64,000 nt of DNA from Frigoribacterium sp. Leaf415 (GCF_001424645.1 NZ_LMQR01000001.1:1233301-1297300); one strand, 5' to 3'. Positions 8,647 through 16,834 are shown, counted from the first letter of the stretch. Translations and numbers: made by a program. The notes: a model not told the origin generated them from the sequence alone.

Positions 8647-9435
8647 TCACGAAGCGCGCCGACGCACCTCGTCGAGGGCCAGGTCGGCACGGTCGGTGAC
8701 GATCCCGTGGACGCCCAAGGTGAGCAGCCGGACCATGTCGACGGGCTCGTTGACGGTCCAGACATGCGTCTCGACACCCAGCTCAGCCCACTCGGCGACG
8801 CGTGCGGCAGTGACGACGCGCACCGGCCCCTTGCGCTCGGGGACCTGAACCGCCCGGCACCCGACGAGGGCGCGCCGCATCAGCGTCCGCCTGAGCCCGG
8901 GGAGGGGCACGAGGCCTGCCGCCATCGCCGCGACGATGCCCCGGGACGAGGCCGACGTCGCGACTCCCGGCAGGGCCCGGACCGCCCGGAGACGCCTGCG
9001 GTGGTCGAACGAGGTCACCAGGACGCGATCCGTCGCCCGGACCCGGGCGATCGCTCGGACGGCCGGCGCCACGGCCTCGTCGGACTTGAGGTCGACGTTG
9101 AACCGGGTCTCGGGGAAGGCGTCGAGCGCCTCGTCGAGGGTGGGGATCTCGTGCTCACCGTCGAGCCGGATCGCCTTCACGTCCGCGAGGTCGAGGTCGA
9201 GGAGGCGCTGCTCGCGTCCCGCGACCCGCCTCAGGTCGGGATCGTGGCTGATGACCGCGATGCCGTCGCGCGTGGCGTGCACGTCGGTCTCGACGTACGT
9301 CGTGCCGGCCGACACGGCGAGGGCGAACGCCAGCATGGTGTTCTCGGGAGCATCGACGGCGAGGCCCCGGTGCGCCAGCACCCGGGGGCCGGCCGGTGCG
9401 AACCAGCCGGCCGAGACCGGGGGAGCGGACGGCAC
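8647..9435 (-). CDS. Glycerophosphodiester phosphodiesterase
   Basis: A 262-residue GDPD-family TIM barrel that hydrolyses glycerophosphodiesters from phospholipid turnover to glycerol 3-phosphate and an alcohol. The family markers are visible: AHRGLAVDAPENTMLAF (the HR-G-PENT motif), YVETDVHATRDG with metal-binding Glu and Asp, VISHDPDLRR with the catalytic His, FNVDLKS, and a C-terminal VHTVN-like motif (THVWTVNEP). No signal peptide is seen, so it is probably cytoplasmic. The start GTG overlaps the stop of the upstream SPFH gene (TAGTG). The frame stays open further upstream but only as antisense-like sequence over the SPFH gene. Confidence 0.9.
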   Translation of the reverse strand: MPSAPPVSAGWFAPAGPRVLAHRGLAVDAPENTMLAFALAVSAGTTYVETDVHATRDGIAVISHDPDLRRVAGREQRLLDLDLADVKAIRLDGEHEIPTLDEALDAFPETRFNVDLKSDEAVAPAVRAIARVRATDRVLVTSFDHRRRLRAVRALPGVATSASSRGIVAAMAAGLVPLPGLRRTLMRRALVGCRAVQVPERKGPVRVVTAARVAEWAELGVETHVWTVNEPVDMVRLLTLGVHGIVTDRADLALDEVRRRAS

Positions 9436-10574
9436 TACGAGGTCGCCGGGGGAGCGGTCGGACCGGTGCCCGGGGCACCCGTCTCGGGAGCCGGACCGTC
9501 GGGGCCCGCGGCACCCGCGCCTCCGGACCCCGTGGTGGTGCCCGTCCCACCGGGCGTGGTCACCGTCGGGAAGCCGAGGTCGGGTTCGGCCTCGAGGTCG
9601 ACGGTCGACGCGAGGTCGGGCGTGACGTCCATCTCGGAGACCTTGGGAGCCTCGGTCGGGGTCCACCCGGGTGCGTTCGGGTCGCGAGGCGCGAAGAAGC
9701 CCTGACCGATTCCCTTGAGGGCCTCGGTCAGCTCGCTGGGGATGATCCACATGGTGTTGGCCGAGCCGTCCGCGATCTTCGGCAGGGTCTGGAGGTACTG
9801 GTAGGCGAGCAGCTTCGGGTCGGGGTCGCCGGCGTGGATGGCGTTGAAGACGGTGGCGATGGCCTCGGCCTCGCCCTGTGCCCGGAGCACCTGCGCCTTG
9901 GCGTCACCCTCGGCCTTGAGGATCGACGACTGTCGCGACCCCTCGGCCTCGAGGATCTGCGACTGCTTGGTGCCCTCGGCGGTGAGGATGGCCGCGCGCC
10001 GGCTGCGCTCGGCACGCATCTGCTGCTCCATGGAGTCCTGGATCGACAAGGGCGGGTCGATGGCCTTCAGTTCGACACGTCCGACCCGGATGCCCCACTT
10101 GCCGGTCGCCTCGTCGAGCACGATGCGCAGCTGGCCGTTGATGTTGTCCCGGCTGGTGAGGGCCTGCTCGAGGTTGAGCCCACCGACCACGTTGCGCAGC
10201 GTGGTGGTCGTGAGCTGTTCGACGGCCCCGAGGTAGTTGGCGATCTCGTAGGTGGCCGCGCGCGCGTCGGTCACCTGGAAGTACACGACCGTGTCGATCG
10301 AGACGACCAGGTTGTCCTCGGTGATGACGGGCTGCGGGGGGAACGAGACGACCTGCTCGCGCATGTCGATCAGGGGCCGCACCCGGTCGATGAACGGCAC
10401 GAGCAGGTTGAGCCCGGGGGAGAGGGTCTTGTGGTACCGCCCCAGTCGCTCGACCACGCCGGCACTCGCCTGCGGGATGATGCGGACCGAGCGGAACAGG
10501 ATGACGAGGACGAGCACGACGACGATCGCGACGACCACGATGGTGACGACGGTGCCGGCACTGATGGTGTCCAT
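9435..10574 (-). CDS. SPFH/band-7 (stomatin/prohibitin-like) membrane protein
   Basis: A 379-residue protein with one N-terminal transmembrane helix (about residues 8-27, Val-rich) and a band-7 domain with SAGVVERLGRYHKTLSPGL and the conserved NVVGGLNLEQALTSRD region. An Ala/Glu-rich coiled coil follows (EGTKQSQILEAEGSRQ repeats, about residues 205-250). The last 60 residues are a Pro/Gly/Thr-rich low-complexity tail. SPFH proteins form large ring assemblies that organise membrane microdomains. The partner NfeD-type protein is encoded immediately upstream with 4 bases between, the usual pairing. The biological role of this pair is not settled. Confidence 0.9.
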   Translation of the reverse strand: MDTISAGTVVTIVVVAIVVVLVLVILFRSVRIIPQASAGVVERLGRYHKTLSPGLNLLVPFIDRVRPLIDMREQVVSFPPQPVITEDNLVVSIDTVVYFQVTDARAATYEIANYLGAVEQLTTTTLRNVVGGLNLEQALTSRDNINGQLRIVLDEATGKWGIRVGRVELKAIDPPLSIQDSMEQQMRAERSRRAAILTAEGTKQSQILEAEGSRQSSILKAEGDAKAQVLRAQGEAEAIATVFNAIHAGDPDPKLLAYQYLQTLPKIADGSANTMWIIPSELTEALKGIGQGFFAPRDPNAPGWTPTEAPKVSEMDVTPDLASTVDLEAEPDLGFPTVTTPGGTGTTTGSGGAGAAGPDGPAPETGAPGTGPTAPPATS

Positions 10575-10578
10575 GGCT

Positions 10579-11058
10579 TCAGGACCTCTCTGCGGGGGCG
10601 ACGAACGCCGTCGACCCCTCGATGGCGGTCACGACGACCGGGGACCCGGTGTCGAGTGCGAGGTCGGCGCCCGCCGACGTCGCAAGGGAGGACAGCACCC
10701 GTGCCGTCCAGGTCTCGCCGTTCGACAGCTTCACCTGACCCGGGTCGGAGCCGATGGGCACGACGACCGTGCCGCGCAGCCCGAGCAGCGCCTCGACGTT
10801 GCTGGGGGTCGGATCGCCCCCGCGGCGGAGCGCCCGGAGCAGCGGCGGCCGCACCGTGAACAGCAGCAGGACGGCGAGGACGCCGGCGATGATCGCCTGC
10901 AGCCACCACGGGGCGCCGAAGAGTCCGGCGAGCAGACCGCCGACGCTGCCGATGGCCAGCATGAGGAAGGTGAACTCGAGCGTCGTCACCTCGACGATGA
11001 CGAACACCAGGATGAGCGCGATCCACGCGACCCATGCGTAATCGTTCAGGACGTCCAT
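10579..11058 (-). CDS. NfeD-family membrane protein
   Basis: A 159-residue protein with three to four hydrophobic segments in the first 75 residues (WVAWIALILVFVIVEVTTLE onward) and a C-terminal OB-fold with LLGLRGTVVVPI and the typical final valine-rich strand (PVVVTAIEGSTAFVAP). NfeD proteins bind SPFH partners, and this gene directly precedes one. The ATG at 11058 has AGAGAAGG close upstream; the open frame beyond it is not coding. Confidence 0.88.
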   Translation of the reverse strand: MDVLNDYAWVAWIALILVFVIVEVTTLEFTFLMLAIGSVGGLLAGLFGAPWWLQAIIAGVLAVLLLFTVRPPLLRALRRGGDPTPSNVEALLGLRGTVVVPIGSDPGQVKLSNGETWTARVLSSLATSAGADLALDTGSPVVVTAIEGSTAFVAPAERS

Positions 11059-11126
11059 GTCGACCTTCTCTCGTTCCCCTGTTATGGAAACTACCACCCA
11101 CCACCGACGGTGACGAGGGGGATTGG

Positions 11127-11132
11127 TAGGGT
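11127..11132 (+). promoter_or_regulatory. Candidate -10 box of the SDR gene
   Basis: TAGGGT in the 123-base divergent gap between the NfeD gene and the SDR gene, about 50 bases before the TTG start. No clear -35 is visible, so this is a weak call. Confidence 0.35.
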
Positions 11133-11181
11133 CGAGTCCGGTCCACGGGCCGATCGATCCCCGCACAGTCTGGAGCACGCC

Positions 11182-11949
11182 TTGTCCAACCCCCTCGCCG
11201 CAGAGTCCCTCGCAGGAGCCCGAGTCCTGGTCACCGGGTCGTCCCGGGGGATCGGCGCCGACACCGTGCGCTACTTCGCCGAGGCCGGCGCCAAGGTCGT
11301 CGTGAACTACCGCAACAAGGAGAAGCGCGCGCTGCAGCTCGTCTCGAAGATCGAGGAGGCCGGCGGCGAGGCGATCGCCATCGGGGCCGACCTGACCGAC
11401 GAGGCCAGCCTGGCGACGATGTTCGAGACCGTGCGCGAGGCCTGGGGCGGCCTCGACGTCCTCGTCATGAACGCCTCGGGCGGCATGGAGACGGGCATGG
11501 CCGAGGACTACGCGCTCAAGCTGAACCGCGACGCCCAGGTGGCGCTGTTGACCGCGGCCCTGCCGCTGCTCGCCCCGGGCTCGCGCGTCGTCTTCGTCAC
11601 GAGCCACCAGGCCCACTTCATCCGCACGACCGAGACGATGCCCGAGTACCTTCCCGTCGCCCTGAGCAAGCGCGCCGGCGAAGACGCCCTGCGCGAGATG
11701 CTGCCGCAGCTCGAGAACGCGGGCGTCGAGTTCGTCGTGGTCTCGGGCGACATGATCGAGGGCACGATCACGGCGACCCTGCTCGAACGGTCGAATCCCG
11801 GGGCCATCTCCTCGCGGAAAGAGAGCGCGGGCAAGCTGTACAACGTCGCCGAGTTCGCCGCCGAGGTCGCATCGGCCGCCGTCGACCCCGTCCCGGCCGA
11901 CCACACCCGACTGGTGGGCGACACCAGCGACTTCGCGCCGATCGTCTGA
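11182..11949 (+). CDS. Short-chain dehydrogenase/reductase (SDR) family oxidoreductase
   Basis: A 255-residue Rossmann-fold oxidoreductase. The NAD(P)-binding motif TGSSRGIGAD lies near residues 20-29, the NASG motif near residue 100 (VLVMNASGGM), and a Y-x-x-x-K-type active site can be read as PVALSKRAGED. The tyrosine of the usual YxxxK is shifted to YLPVALSK, so the catalytic geometry is unusual. The substrate cannot be told from sequence. The start is taken as TTG at 11182 with GGAG 6 bases upstream. The open frame upstream overlaps the NfeD gene on the other strand and is not credible. A Nudix gene follows after 13 bases. Confidence 0.85.
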   Translation: MSNPLAAESLAGARVLVTGSSRGIGADTVRYFAEAGAKVVVNYRNKEKRALQLVSKIEEAGGEAIAIGADLTDEASLATMFETVREAWGGLDVLVMNASGGMETGMAEDYALKLNRDAQVALLTAALPLLAPGSRVVFVTSHQAHFIRTTETMPEYLPVALSKRAGEDALREMLPQLENAGVEFVVVSGDMIEGTITATLLERSNPGAISSRKESAGKLYNVAEFAAEVASAAVDPVPADHTRLVGDTSDFAPIV

Positions 11950-11962
11950 GCCGGGGCACTTC

Positions 11963-12427
11963 GTGACCGAGCGCATCGTCCGACCGACCTCGCGCCTCCT
12001 CGTCCTCGACGGGGACGACCGAGTGCTGCTGATGAAGACGGTGGCGCCCGACACCAGTCGGTCGGCGCGCTGGATCACCCCGGGTGGCGGTGTCGACCCG
12101 GGCGAGACCCATGTCGAGGCGGCCGTCCGCGAGCTGCACGAAGAGACCGGCCAGGTGGTCACCGAGGTCGGCGACGTCGTGCGCGTGGACGACTTCGAGG
12201 TGGCCTGGGACGACGCCGACCACACGCACGGTCACGCGGAGTTCTTCGTCGTCCGCCTGCCGCACTTCGAGGTCGTCGACGACGACTGGACCGACGACGA
12301 GCGAACAGACATCCTCGAGTCGCGCTGGTTCGGCCTCGACGAGCTGACGACCATCGACGAGCCGGTCGAGCCCGGCGACCTGGCCGACCTGCTGCGCGAG
12401 GTGCTGGACGGATCGTCCGGCGCCTAG
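11963..12427 (+). CDS. Nudix hydrolase
   Basis: A 154-residue protein with a full Nudix box, GGGVDPGETHVEAAVRELHE followed by ETG (about residues 40-62), which binds the metal and cleaves nucleoside diphosphate-linked substrates. Early strand RLLVLDGDDRVLLMK and late WFGLDEL are typical of the family. The GTG start follows the SDR stop by 13 bases, so the two may be co-transcribed. Which nucleotide-type substrate is used cannot be deduced. Confident as to family, open as to function. Confidence 0.9.
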   Translation: MTERIVRPTSRLLVLDGDDRVLLMKTVAPDTSRSARWITPGGGVDPGETHVEAAVRELHEETGQVVTEVGDVVRVDDFEVAWDDADHTHGHAEFFVVRLPHFEVVDDDWTDDERTDILESRWFGLDELTTIDEPVEPGDLADLLREVLDGSSGA

Positions 12428-12476
12428 GGGTCGGAGGGCGCCCGCACACCCCTTCCGGCATCGCGATCGATGACTG

Positions 12477-12490
12477 ATAATGCACATTAT
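12477..12490. promoter_or_regulatory. AT-rich inverted repeat upstream of a hypothetical gene
   Basis: ATAATG-CA-CATTAT, a perfect 6+6 inverted repeat with a 2-base spacer, in an otherwise GC-rich 140-base gap. Low local GC and the position 78 bases before the next start suggest an operator or promoter element. On the minus strand a TTGACA lies just beside it, but no gene there would use it. Confidence 0.4.
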
Positions 12491-12567
12491 GTCAAGTAAC
12501 CGGGAATCGGGCGACGGAACCGCTCCCCGCTGACGCACACCGCGCCTCCTCGGAGTTGCCTGGTCGC

Positions 12568-13068
12568 ATGACGACCGATGCGACCCACACACCGCCCGAC
12601 GACGCGCACCGCCGACCCGACGGGCTCGACGACGACACCGTCGCGGCGCTCGGCGAACTCTCGGCCGCGCTCGAGATCGTCGAGCAGGCCCGAGGATTCC
12701 TCTACGGATTCCACCGACTGACCGGCAAGGCCGACCTGGCACTCGGCGACGCCGTCGAGTCGCTCCGTCGAGCCGGCCACGACGAGGTCGCGGACCTGCT
12801 CGATCGGGACCTCGTCGGTCGCAACGTCGTGGAGGGCCGCTGGACCTACCAGATCGTCGAGGACTACGACGACGGGTACTACGCCGCGTTCCGCGACCAT
12901 GAGCAGAACATACGTGATTCTCTCGCGGGCGGCAAGAGGCATCTCTTCGAGGCCGAGATGAAGGAGGCGCGGCGCAGCCACGGACGGCGGCACCACGAGG
13001 CGCTCCCCCGCGAATCGACGACACCGGGCGCGGACGAGAACGACGCCGCGGCCGACCCCGTCGCCTGA
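12568..13068 (+). CDS. Conserved hypothetical protein
   Basis: A 166-residue acidic soluble protein that I do not assign to a named family. It has a helical middle (about residues 25-135) with repeated hydrophobic spacing: ALGELSAALEIVEQARGFLY, then DAVESLRRAGHDEVADLL, then WTYQIVEDYDDGYY. The C-terminus is disordered, rich in His, Arg and Asp. There is no signal peptide or membrane segment. The ATG at 12568 is preferred; a TTG 12 bases earlier is also open. It ends 12 bases before folE on the same strand. Base composition and codon use look like those of its neighbours. Confidence 0.7.
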   Translation: MTTDATHTPPDDAHRRPDGLDDDTVAALGELSAALEIVEQARGFLYGFHRLTGKADLALGDAVESLRRAGHDEVADLLDRDLVGRNVVEGRWTYQIVEDYDDGYYAAFRDHEQNIRDSLAGGKRHLFEAEMKEARRSHGRRHHEALPRESTTPGADENDAAADPVA

Positions 13069-13080
13069 GAAGATGGTCCG

Positions 13081-13668
13081 ATGACTCCCCCGTCCATCGA
13101 CCGGCCCCGCATCGAGGCCGCCGTGCTCGAACTGCTCGCCGCGATCGGTGAGGACGTCGACCGTCCTGGGCTCGAGTCCACCCCTCGACGCGTGGCCGAC
13201 GCCTACGCCGAGTTCTTCTCCGGTCTGTCCGTCGACGCGGCCGATCTCGTCCGCCAGGCCACCGTCCCGGCCGAGGCCCATCAACTCGGCGAGGTCGTGA
13301 TCGTCCGCGACATCTCGTTCCGGTCGGTGTGCGAGCACCATCTGTTGCCCTTCGTCGGCGTCGCGCACGTGGCCTACGTGCCGGGCGAGACGATCGTCGG
13401 GTTGGGCGCGCTCCCCCGGGTGGTCGACGCCGTGGCCTCGCGCCCCCAGCTCCAGGAGCGCCTCGGCGAGGAGATCGCCGAGGCCGTGCAGGCGGGCGCC
13501 CGGCCGGACGGCGTCCTCGTGGTGCTCGACGCCTCGCACGGGTGCGTCACGACCCGGGGCCCCCGCCAGACCGGCAGCACGACGGTGACGCTCGCGAGCC
13601 GGGGCGTCCTTTCCGAGGCGTCGGCGCGGGCCGAGGCGGTCGCCCTGATCGGCGCGCCTCGTGCGTGA
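13081..13668 (+). CDS. folE: GTP cyclohydrolase I
   Basis: A 195-residue enzyme that converts GTP to 7,8-dihydroneopterin triphosphate, the first step of folate or pterin synthesis. The zinc ligands are visible: Cys84 and His87 in SVCEHHLLPFVG and Cys155 in ASHGCVTTRG. The substrate-binding parts LESTPRRVADAY and GLGALPRVVDA are also present. Length and motif order match the bacterial type IA enzyme. It overlaps the next gene (folP homologue) by 8 bases. No folB or folK is found in the window, which is unusual because these are often beside folE and folP in actinobacteria. Confidence 0.95.
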   Translation: MTPPSIDRPRIEAAVLELLAAIGEDVDRPGLESTPRRVADAYAEFFSGLSVDAADLVRQATVPAEAHQLGEVVIVRDISFRSVCEHHLLPFVGVAHVAYVPGETIVGLGALPRVVDAVASRPQLQERLGEEIAEAVQAGARPDGVLVVLDASHGCVTTRGPRQTGSTTVTLASRGVLSEASARAEAVALIGAPRA

Positions 13669-14602
13669 GGCCGCGGCGCAGCCCGTCGATGCCGACTCCC
13701 CCGGGCTCGCCCTGCCCCCTCTGCTCGTGCCCCGACGGCGCATCGGGTCGCGGACCTTCGACTTCTCCCGCCAGGTCGCGGTGATGGCGATCGTGAACCG
13801 CACGCCCGACTCGTTCTTCGACCGGGGTGCGACCTTCGCCCTCGACCGCGCCGTGCAGGCCGCCGTGGACGCGGCCGCGGCGGGCGCCGACTGGGTCGAC
13901 ATCGGGGGCGTCCCCTTCGCGCCCGGGCCCGAGCTGTCCGCGTCCGACGAACTCGACCGGGTCCTGCCCGTGGTGGAAGCGCTCGCGAGTCGCTCGGACG
14001 TCGTGATCTCGGTCGACACCTTCCGCCCCGAGGTCGCCGAACGCGTCGTCGCCGCCGGGGCCCACGTCGTCAACGACACCACGGGGCTCCACGACCCTCG
14101 GTTGGCCGACGTGGTCGCCGACAGCGGCGCCACGCTGGTCGTCACCCACAGCCTGGCCGCACCCCGACGCCCGCATCCCCGGCCGCACTACGACGACGTC
14201 GTCGCCGAGGTCGTCGAGTTCCTCGCGCGGCGGGTCGACGTGGCCCGCGCCCACGGGGTGCCCGACGACCGACTCGTCGTCGACCCGGGGCACGACCTGA
14301 ACAAGACGACCCGGCACTCGCTCGAACTCACCCGGCGCCTGTCCGAGGTGGCCGCCCTGGGCCACCCGACGCTCGCCGCGGTGTCCAACAAGGACTTCGT
14401 CGGCGAGTCGCTCGGTCGCGACAAACCCGACCGCCTGGCCGGCTCGCTCGCGGCGGCCACGATGAGCGTGCTGCAGGGCGCGCGCATCGTCCGGATGCAC
14501 GACGTCCGGGCCAGCGTCGACGCCGTCCGCATGATCGAGGCGATCCTCGGCTGGCGCGACCCCGTCGTCGAGCGCCACAACGTCGCCGAGGACGTCTCGT
14601 GA
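13661..14602 (+). CDS. folP: Dihydropteroate synthase homologue, FolP2 type
   Basis: A 313-residue TIM-barrel protein of the dihydropteroate synthase family. It starts with a 35-residue extension, then VMAIVNRTPDSFFDRG (the first pterin-binding motif), VVISVDTFRPEVAE, VVNDTTG, VSNKDFVGE and IVRMHDV. The usual second loop GGESTRPG is replaced by GGVPFAPGP. This, together with NRTPDSFFD and SNKDFVGE, is the pattern of mycobacterial FolP2. FolP2 has been reported to lack dihydropteroate synthase activity in vitro, so the role here should be treated as open. It overlaps both folE (8 bases) and the next reductase (4 bases). The GTG start is set by that coupling. Confidence 0.85.
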   Translation: MREAAAQPVDADSPGLALPPLLVPRRRIGSRTFDFSRQVAVMAIVNRTPDSFFDRGATFALDRAVQAAVDAAAAGADWVDIGGVPFAPGPELSASDELDRVLPVVEALASRSDVVISVDTFRPEVAERVVAAGAHVVNDTTGLHDPRLADVVADSGATLVVTHSLAAPRRPHPRPHYDDVVAEVVEFLARRVDVARAHGVPDDRLVVDPGHDLNKTTRHSLELTRRLSEVAALGHPTLAAVSNKDFVGESLGRDKPDRLAGSLAAATMSVLQGARIVRMHDVRASVDAVRMIEAILGWRDPVVERHNVAEDVS

Positions 14603-15363
14603 CCGCGACCGCCATCTCGCAACTGCATCCCGCTCCCCCGGCGGGCGGTGGTGCACTGACCGTCGACGACCTCGTCGATCTCCACCGGCCCCACGACCGG
14701 ACGACGCCTCGCGTGCGGGCGAACTTCGTCGCGAGCGTCGACGGCTCGGCAACGGCCTCCGGACGGACCCGCGACCTGGGCGGCCCCGCCGACCTGCTCG
14801 TCTTCGACCTGTTGCGTCAGCTCTCCGACGTCGTCGTGGTCGGTGCGGGCACGGTCCGCGACGAGGGTTACGGCCCGATGCGGCTCGGCGACGAGGCTGT
14901 GGCCTGGCGGCGCGAGGCCGGCCTGCCCGATCATCCTGTCTTCGCCCTCGTCTCCGGGCGGCTCGGGCTCGACCCGACGACGGACGTGTTCGCCGATGCG
15001 CCCGTCCGGCCCCTCGTCCTCACCCACGACGAGGCACCTCGCGCGGCTCGGTCCCGCCTCGACGAGGTCGCCGACGTCGTGTCGTGCGGTCGCGACCGGG
15101 TCGACCCGCGCCTCCTCGTCCGGGCCCTGGTCGAGCGGGGACTGCCGCAGATCCACACCGAGGGCGGGCCGGCGTTGCTCGGCGACCTGGTCGCCGCCGA
15201 CGTCGTCGACGAACTGTGCCTCACCGTCTCGCCGAACCTCGAGGGCGGGGCCGGGCCGCGCATCGTCGCGGCTCGTGAGGCCATGGCGCTGCGCGGCCTC
15301 GCCCTCGACCACGTCCTGCTGTCGGGCGACATGCTGCTGACGAAGTGGTCGCGACGACGCTGA
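14599..15363 (+). CDS. RibD C-terminal/dihydrofolate reductase-fold pyrimidine reductase family protein
   Basis: A 254-residue protein with the RibD-C fold: RVRANFVASVDGSATASGRT near the N-terminus, VVVVGAGTVRDEGYGPMR as the NADPH-binding strand-loop, and IHTEGGPALLGDLVAADVVD (the G-G-P turn) near residues 185-205, then ELCLTVSPNLEGG. The deaminase domain of RibD is absent. In riboflavin synthesis this domain reduces a pyrimidine intermediate. However, the stand-alone mycobacterial homologue Rv2671 can act as an alternative dihydrofolate reductase. Location in one overlapping unit with folE and a folP homologue supports a folate/pterin role, which is inference. The start GTG overlaps the folP stop (GTGA). 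Confidence 0.82.
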   Translation: MTATAISQLHPAPPAGGGALTVDDLVDLHRPHDRTTPRVRANFVASVDGSATASGRTRDLGGPADLLVFDLLRQLSDVVVVGAGTVRDEGYGPMRLGDEAVAWRREAGLPDHPVFALVSGRLGLDPTTDVFADAPVRPLVLTHDEAPRAARSRLDEVADVVSCGRDRVDPRLLVRALVERGLPQIHTEGGPALLGDLVAADVVDELCLTVSPNLEGGAGPRIVAAREAMALRGLALDHVLLSGDMLLTKWSRRR

Positions 15364-15380
15364 CCCCCGGCACCCCCACG

Positions 15381-15421
15381 ACCCCGAGGTCAGGCGGCGA
15401 CCCCCGAGGTCAGGAGGCGCG
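15381..15421. repeat. 20-base direct repeat between convergent genes, ending in the dispersed decamer
   Basis: Two near-identical units (15381-15399 and 15401-15419) sharing CCCCGAGGTCAGG-GGCG lie between the convergent reductase and dhaM genes. The second ends in AGGAGGCGCG (15412-15421). No hairpin terminator is obvious in this gap. Confidence 0.6.
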
Positions 15422-15435
15422 GTGTCCGCGTCCGA

Positions 15436-16122
15436 TCACCTCGCCTTCTCGCCGAAGCCGCCCTCGATCAGCGTGATGAGGTCGTCCACGGCGGCCGCGG
15501 CGTCCGGGCCGGTCGCCATCACGGCCACCGTCGAACCGACGCCCACGTTCAACCCCATGATGCGCAACAGGCTCTTGGCGTCGACGCCGTTCACCGTGAC
15601 GTCGGCCTGGAACCGCGACGCGTGGGTGACGAGGTCGGCGGCCGGGCGGGCGTGCAGCCCCGACGCGTTGACGAGCACGGCCGAACGCTCGACGGCGTCG
15701 CCACCGCGGAGGTCGCGCTCGTCGGCATGGGCGTCGGCGACGCCGGTGGCCGTCCGGGCCGCCGCCGCGACGGCCTCGAGGTCTCCCCCGGTCTCGGCGG
15801 AGACGGCCGCGGCCACCGTGCCTTCGACCAGAGGGGCGTCGGCGATGACCACGCGCTGCTTGTCGGCGTCGTCGAGGAAGTCGACGGCCGTCTCGCTCGT
15901 GAGGATGGCGGAGCCGAGGTCGCAGAGCACCACGGCTCCGCCGCCTCGCGATGCCTCGGCGAGGGCGGCGGAGATCTTGTCGAAGCTGGTGCCGACGGAC
16001 CCGTCGTCGGTCCCTCCGGCAGCCACGAGGGTGGTCGTGGGGGCCATCTGGCGGGCCAGGTCGACCACGCCCTCGGCGATCTTGGCACTGTGCGAGACGA
16101 CGACGATTCCGATGGTGGGCAT
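15436..16122 (-). CDS. dhaM: Dihydroxyacetone kinase phosphoryl-donor subunit DhaM fused to HPr
   Basis: A 228-residue two-domain PTS protein. The N-terminal EIIA-Man-like DhaM domain (1-130) carries the phosphorylatable His in IVVVSHSAKIAEG. The HPr domain (about 145-228) carries its His in SGLHARPAADLV, with a normal serine region (KSLLRIMGLNVG). Phosphate passes from enzyme I through HPr to DhaM and then to the ADP bound on DhaL, which phosphorylates dihydroxyacetone on DhaK. A linked enzyme I domain, present in E. coli DhaM, is absent, so a separate enzyme I must exist. AAGGAG is 8 bases before the ATG and overlaps the end of dhaL. The three dha genes form one minus-strand operon. Confidence 0.93.
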   Translation of the reverse strand: MPTIGIVVVSHSAKIAEGVVDLARQMAPTTTLVAAGGTDDGSVGTSFDKISAALAEASRGGGAVVLCDLGSAILTSETAVDFLDDADKQRVVIADAPLVEGTVAAAVSAETGGDLEAVAAAARTATGVADAHADERDLRGGDAVERSAVLVNASGLHARPAADLVTHASRFQADVTVNGVDAKSLLRIMGLNVGVGSTVAVMATGPDAAAAVDDLITLIEGGFGEKAR

Positions 16123-16124
16123 GC

Positions 16125-16775
16125 TCAGGACTCCTTGCTCGAGCCGTCGGCGGCGTCGGCCGCCGCGGCGATGATGAGGGACGACGACTGCGCGCCGGGG
16201 TCACGGTGACCCACGGCACGCTCGCCGAGGTAGCTGGCTCGACCCTTGCGGGCGACGAGGGGTTCGGTCGACGCGGCACCGGTCGCCGCGGCGTCGGCTG
16301 CGGCGCGGAGGACGGCCGCGGGAGACGCTCCGTCCGCGGCGGCCGCGGCCGCCGCGTCGACGGCCGGGGTCCACGCGTCGATCATGGTCTTGTCGCCGAC
16401 CTCCGCCTTGCCTCTCAGCACGACGCCGTCGCGGGCCGCCGTGAGGAAGGCGACCAGCGCCTCCGCGTCCAGCTCGGTGGCGTCGCCCAGCGCCGCCGAC
16501 CCCTTGAGGTACGCCGTGCCGAGCAGGGGGCCCGAGGCGCCCCCCACCGTCGAGATGAGGGTCGTGGCAACGAGCTTGAGCGCGGCTCCGGGCGTCGCGT
16601 CGGCGGGGAGGTCGGCGAGCTTGGCCCGGACGGCGGTGAAGCCCCGCAACAGGTTCTCACCGTGGTCGCCGTCGCCGATCTGCCGGTCGAGCTCGCTGAG
16701 TGCCGTGTGCTCGGCGGCGACGACGTCGGCCGTCCGATCGATCCAGGCCCGGGTCCAGGTGGCGTCGAGTGTCAT
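16125..16775 (-). CDS. dhaL: Dihydroxyacetone kinase ADP-binding subunit DhaL
   Basis: A 216-residue all-helical DhaL domain. LDRQIGDGDHGENLLRG (about residues 28-44) supplies the metal- and ADP-binding aspartates. VGGASGPLLGTAYLKG is the second conserved loop. KAEVGDKTMIDAWTP and ARKGRASYLGERAVGHRDPG complete the nucleotide pocket. In PTS-driven systems ADP stays bound and is rephosphorylated by DhaM. The GAGAGG ribosome site is 12 bases from the ATG, rather far. It ends 2 bases before dhaM. Between this gene and dhaK lie 104 bases with a G-rich tandem repeat. Confidence 0.93.
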   Translation of the reverse strand: MTLDATWTRAWIDRTADVVAAEHTALSELDRQIGDGDHGENLLRGFTAVRAKLADLPADATPGAALKLVATTLISTVGGASGPLLGTAYLKGSAALGDATELDAEALVAFLTAARDGVVLRGKAEVGDKTMIDAWTPAVDAAAAAAADGASPAAVLRAAADAAATGAASTEPLVARKGRASYLGERAVGHRDPGAQSSSLIIAAAADAADGSSKES

Positions 16776-16834
16776 GCGGTGGTCGTTCCTCTCGTGGTGC
16801 GGTCATGCGGTGCTGCGCCCGCGGTCGGGGCTCC

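Noticed and set aside
10579..12225. A 548-codon NfeD start
   Set aside because: Most of the frame is antisense to the SDR and Nudix genes; the ATG at 11058 has a ribosome site and gives the full NfeD fold.
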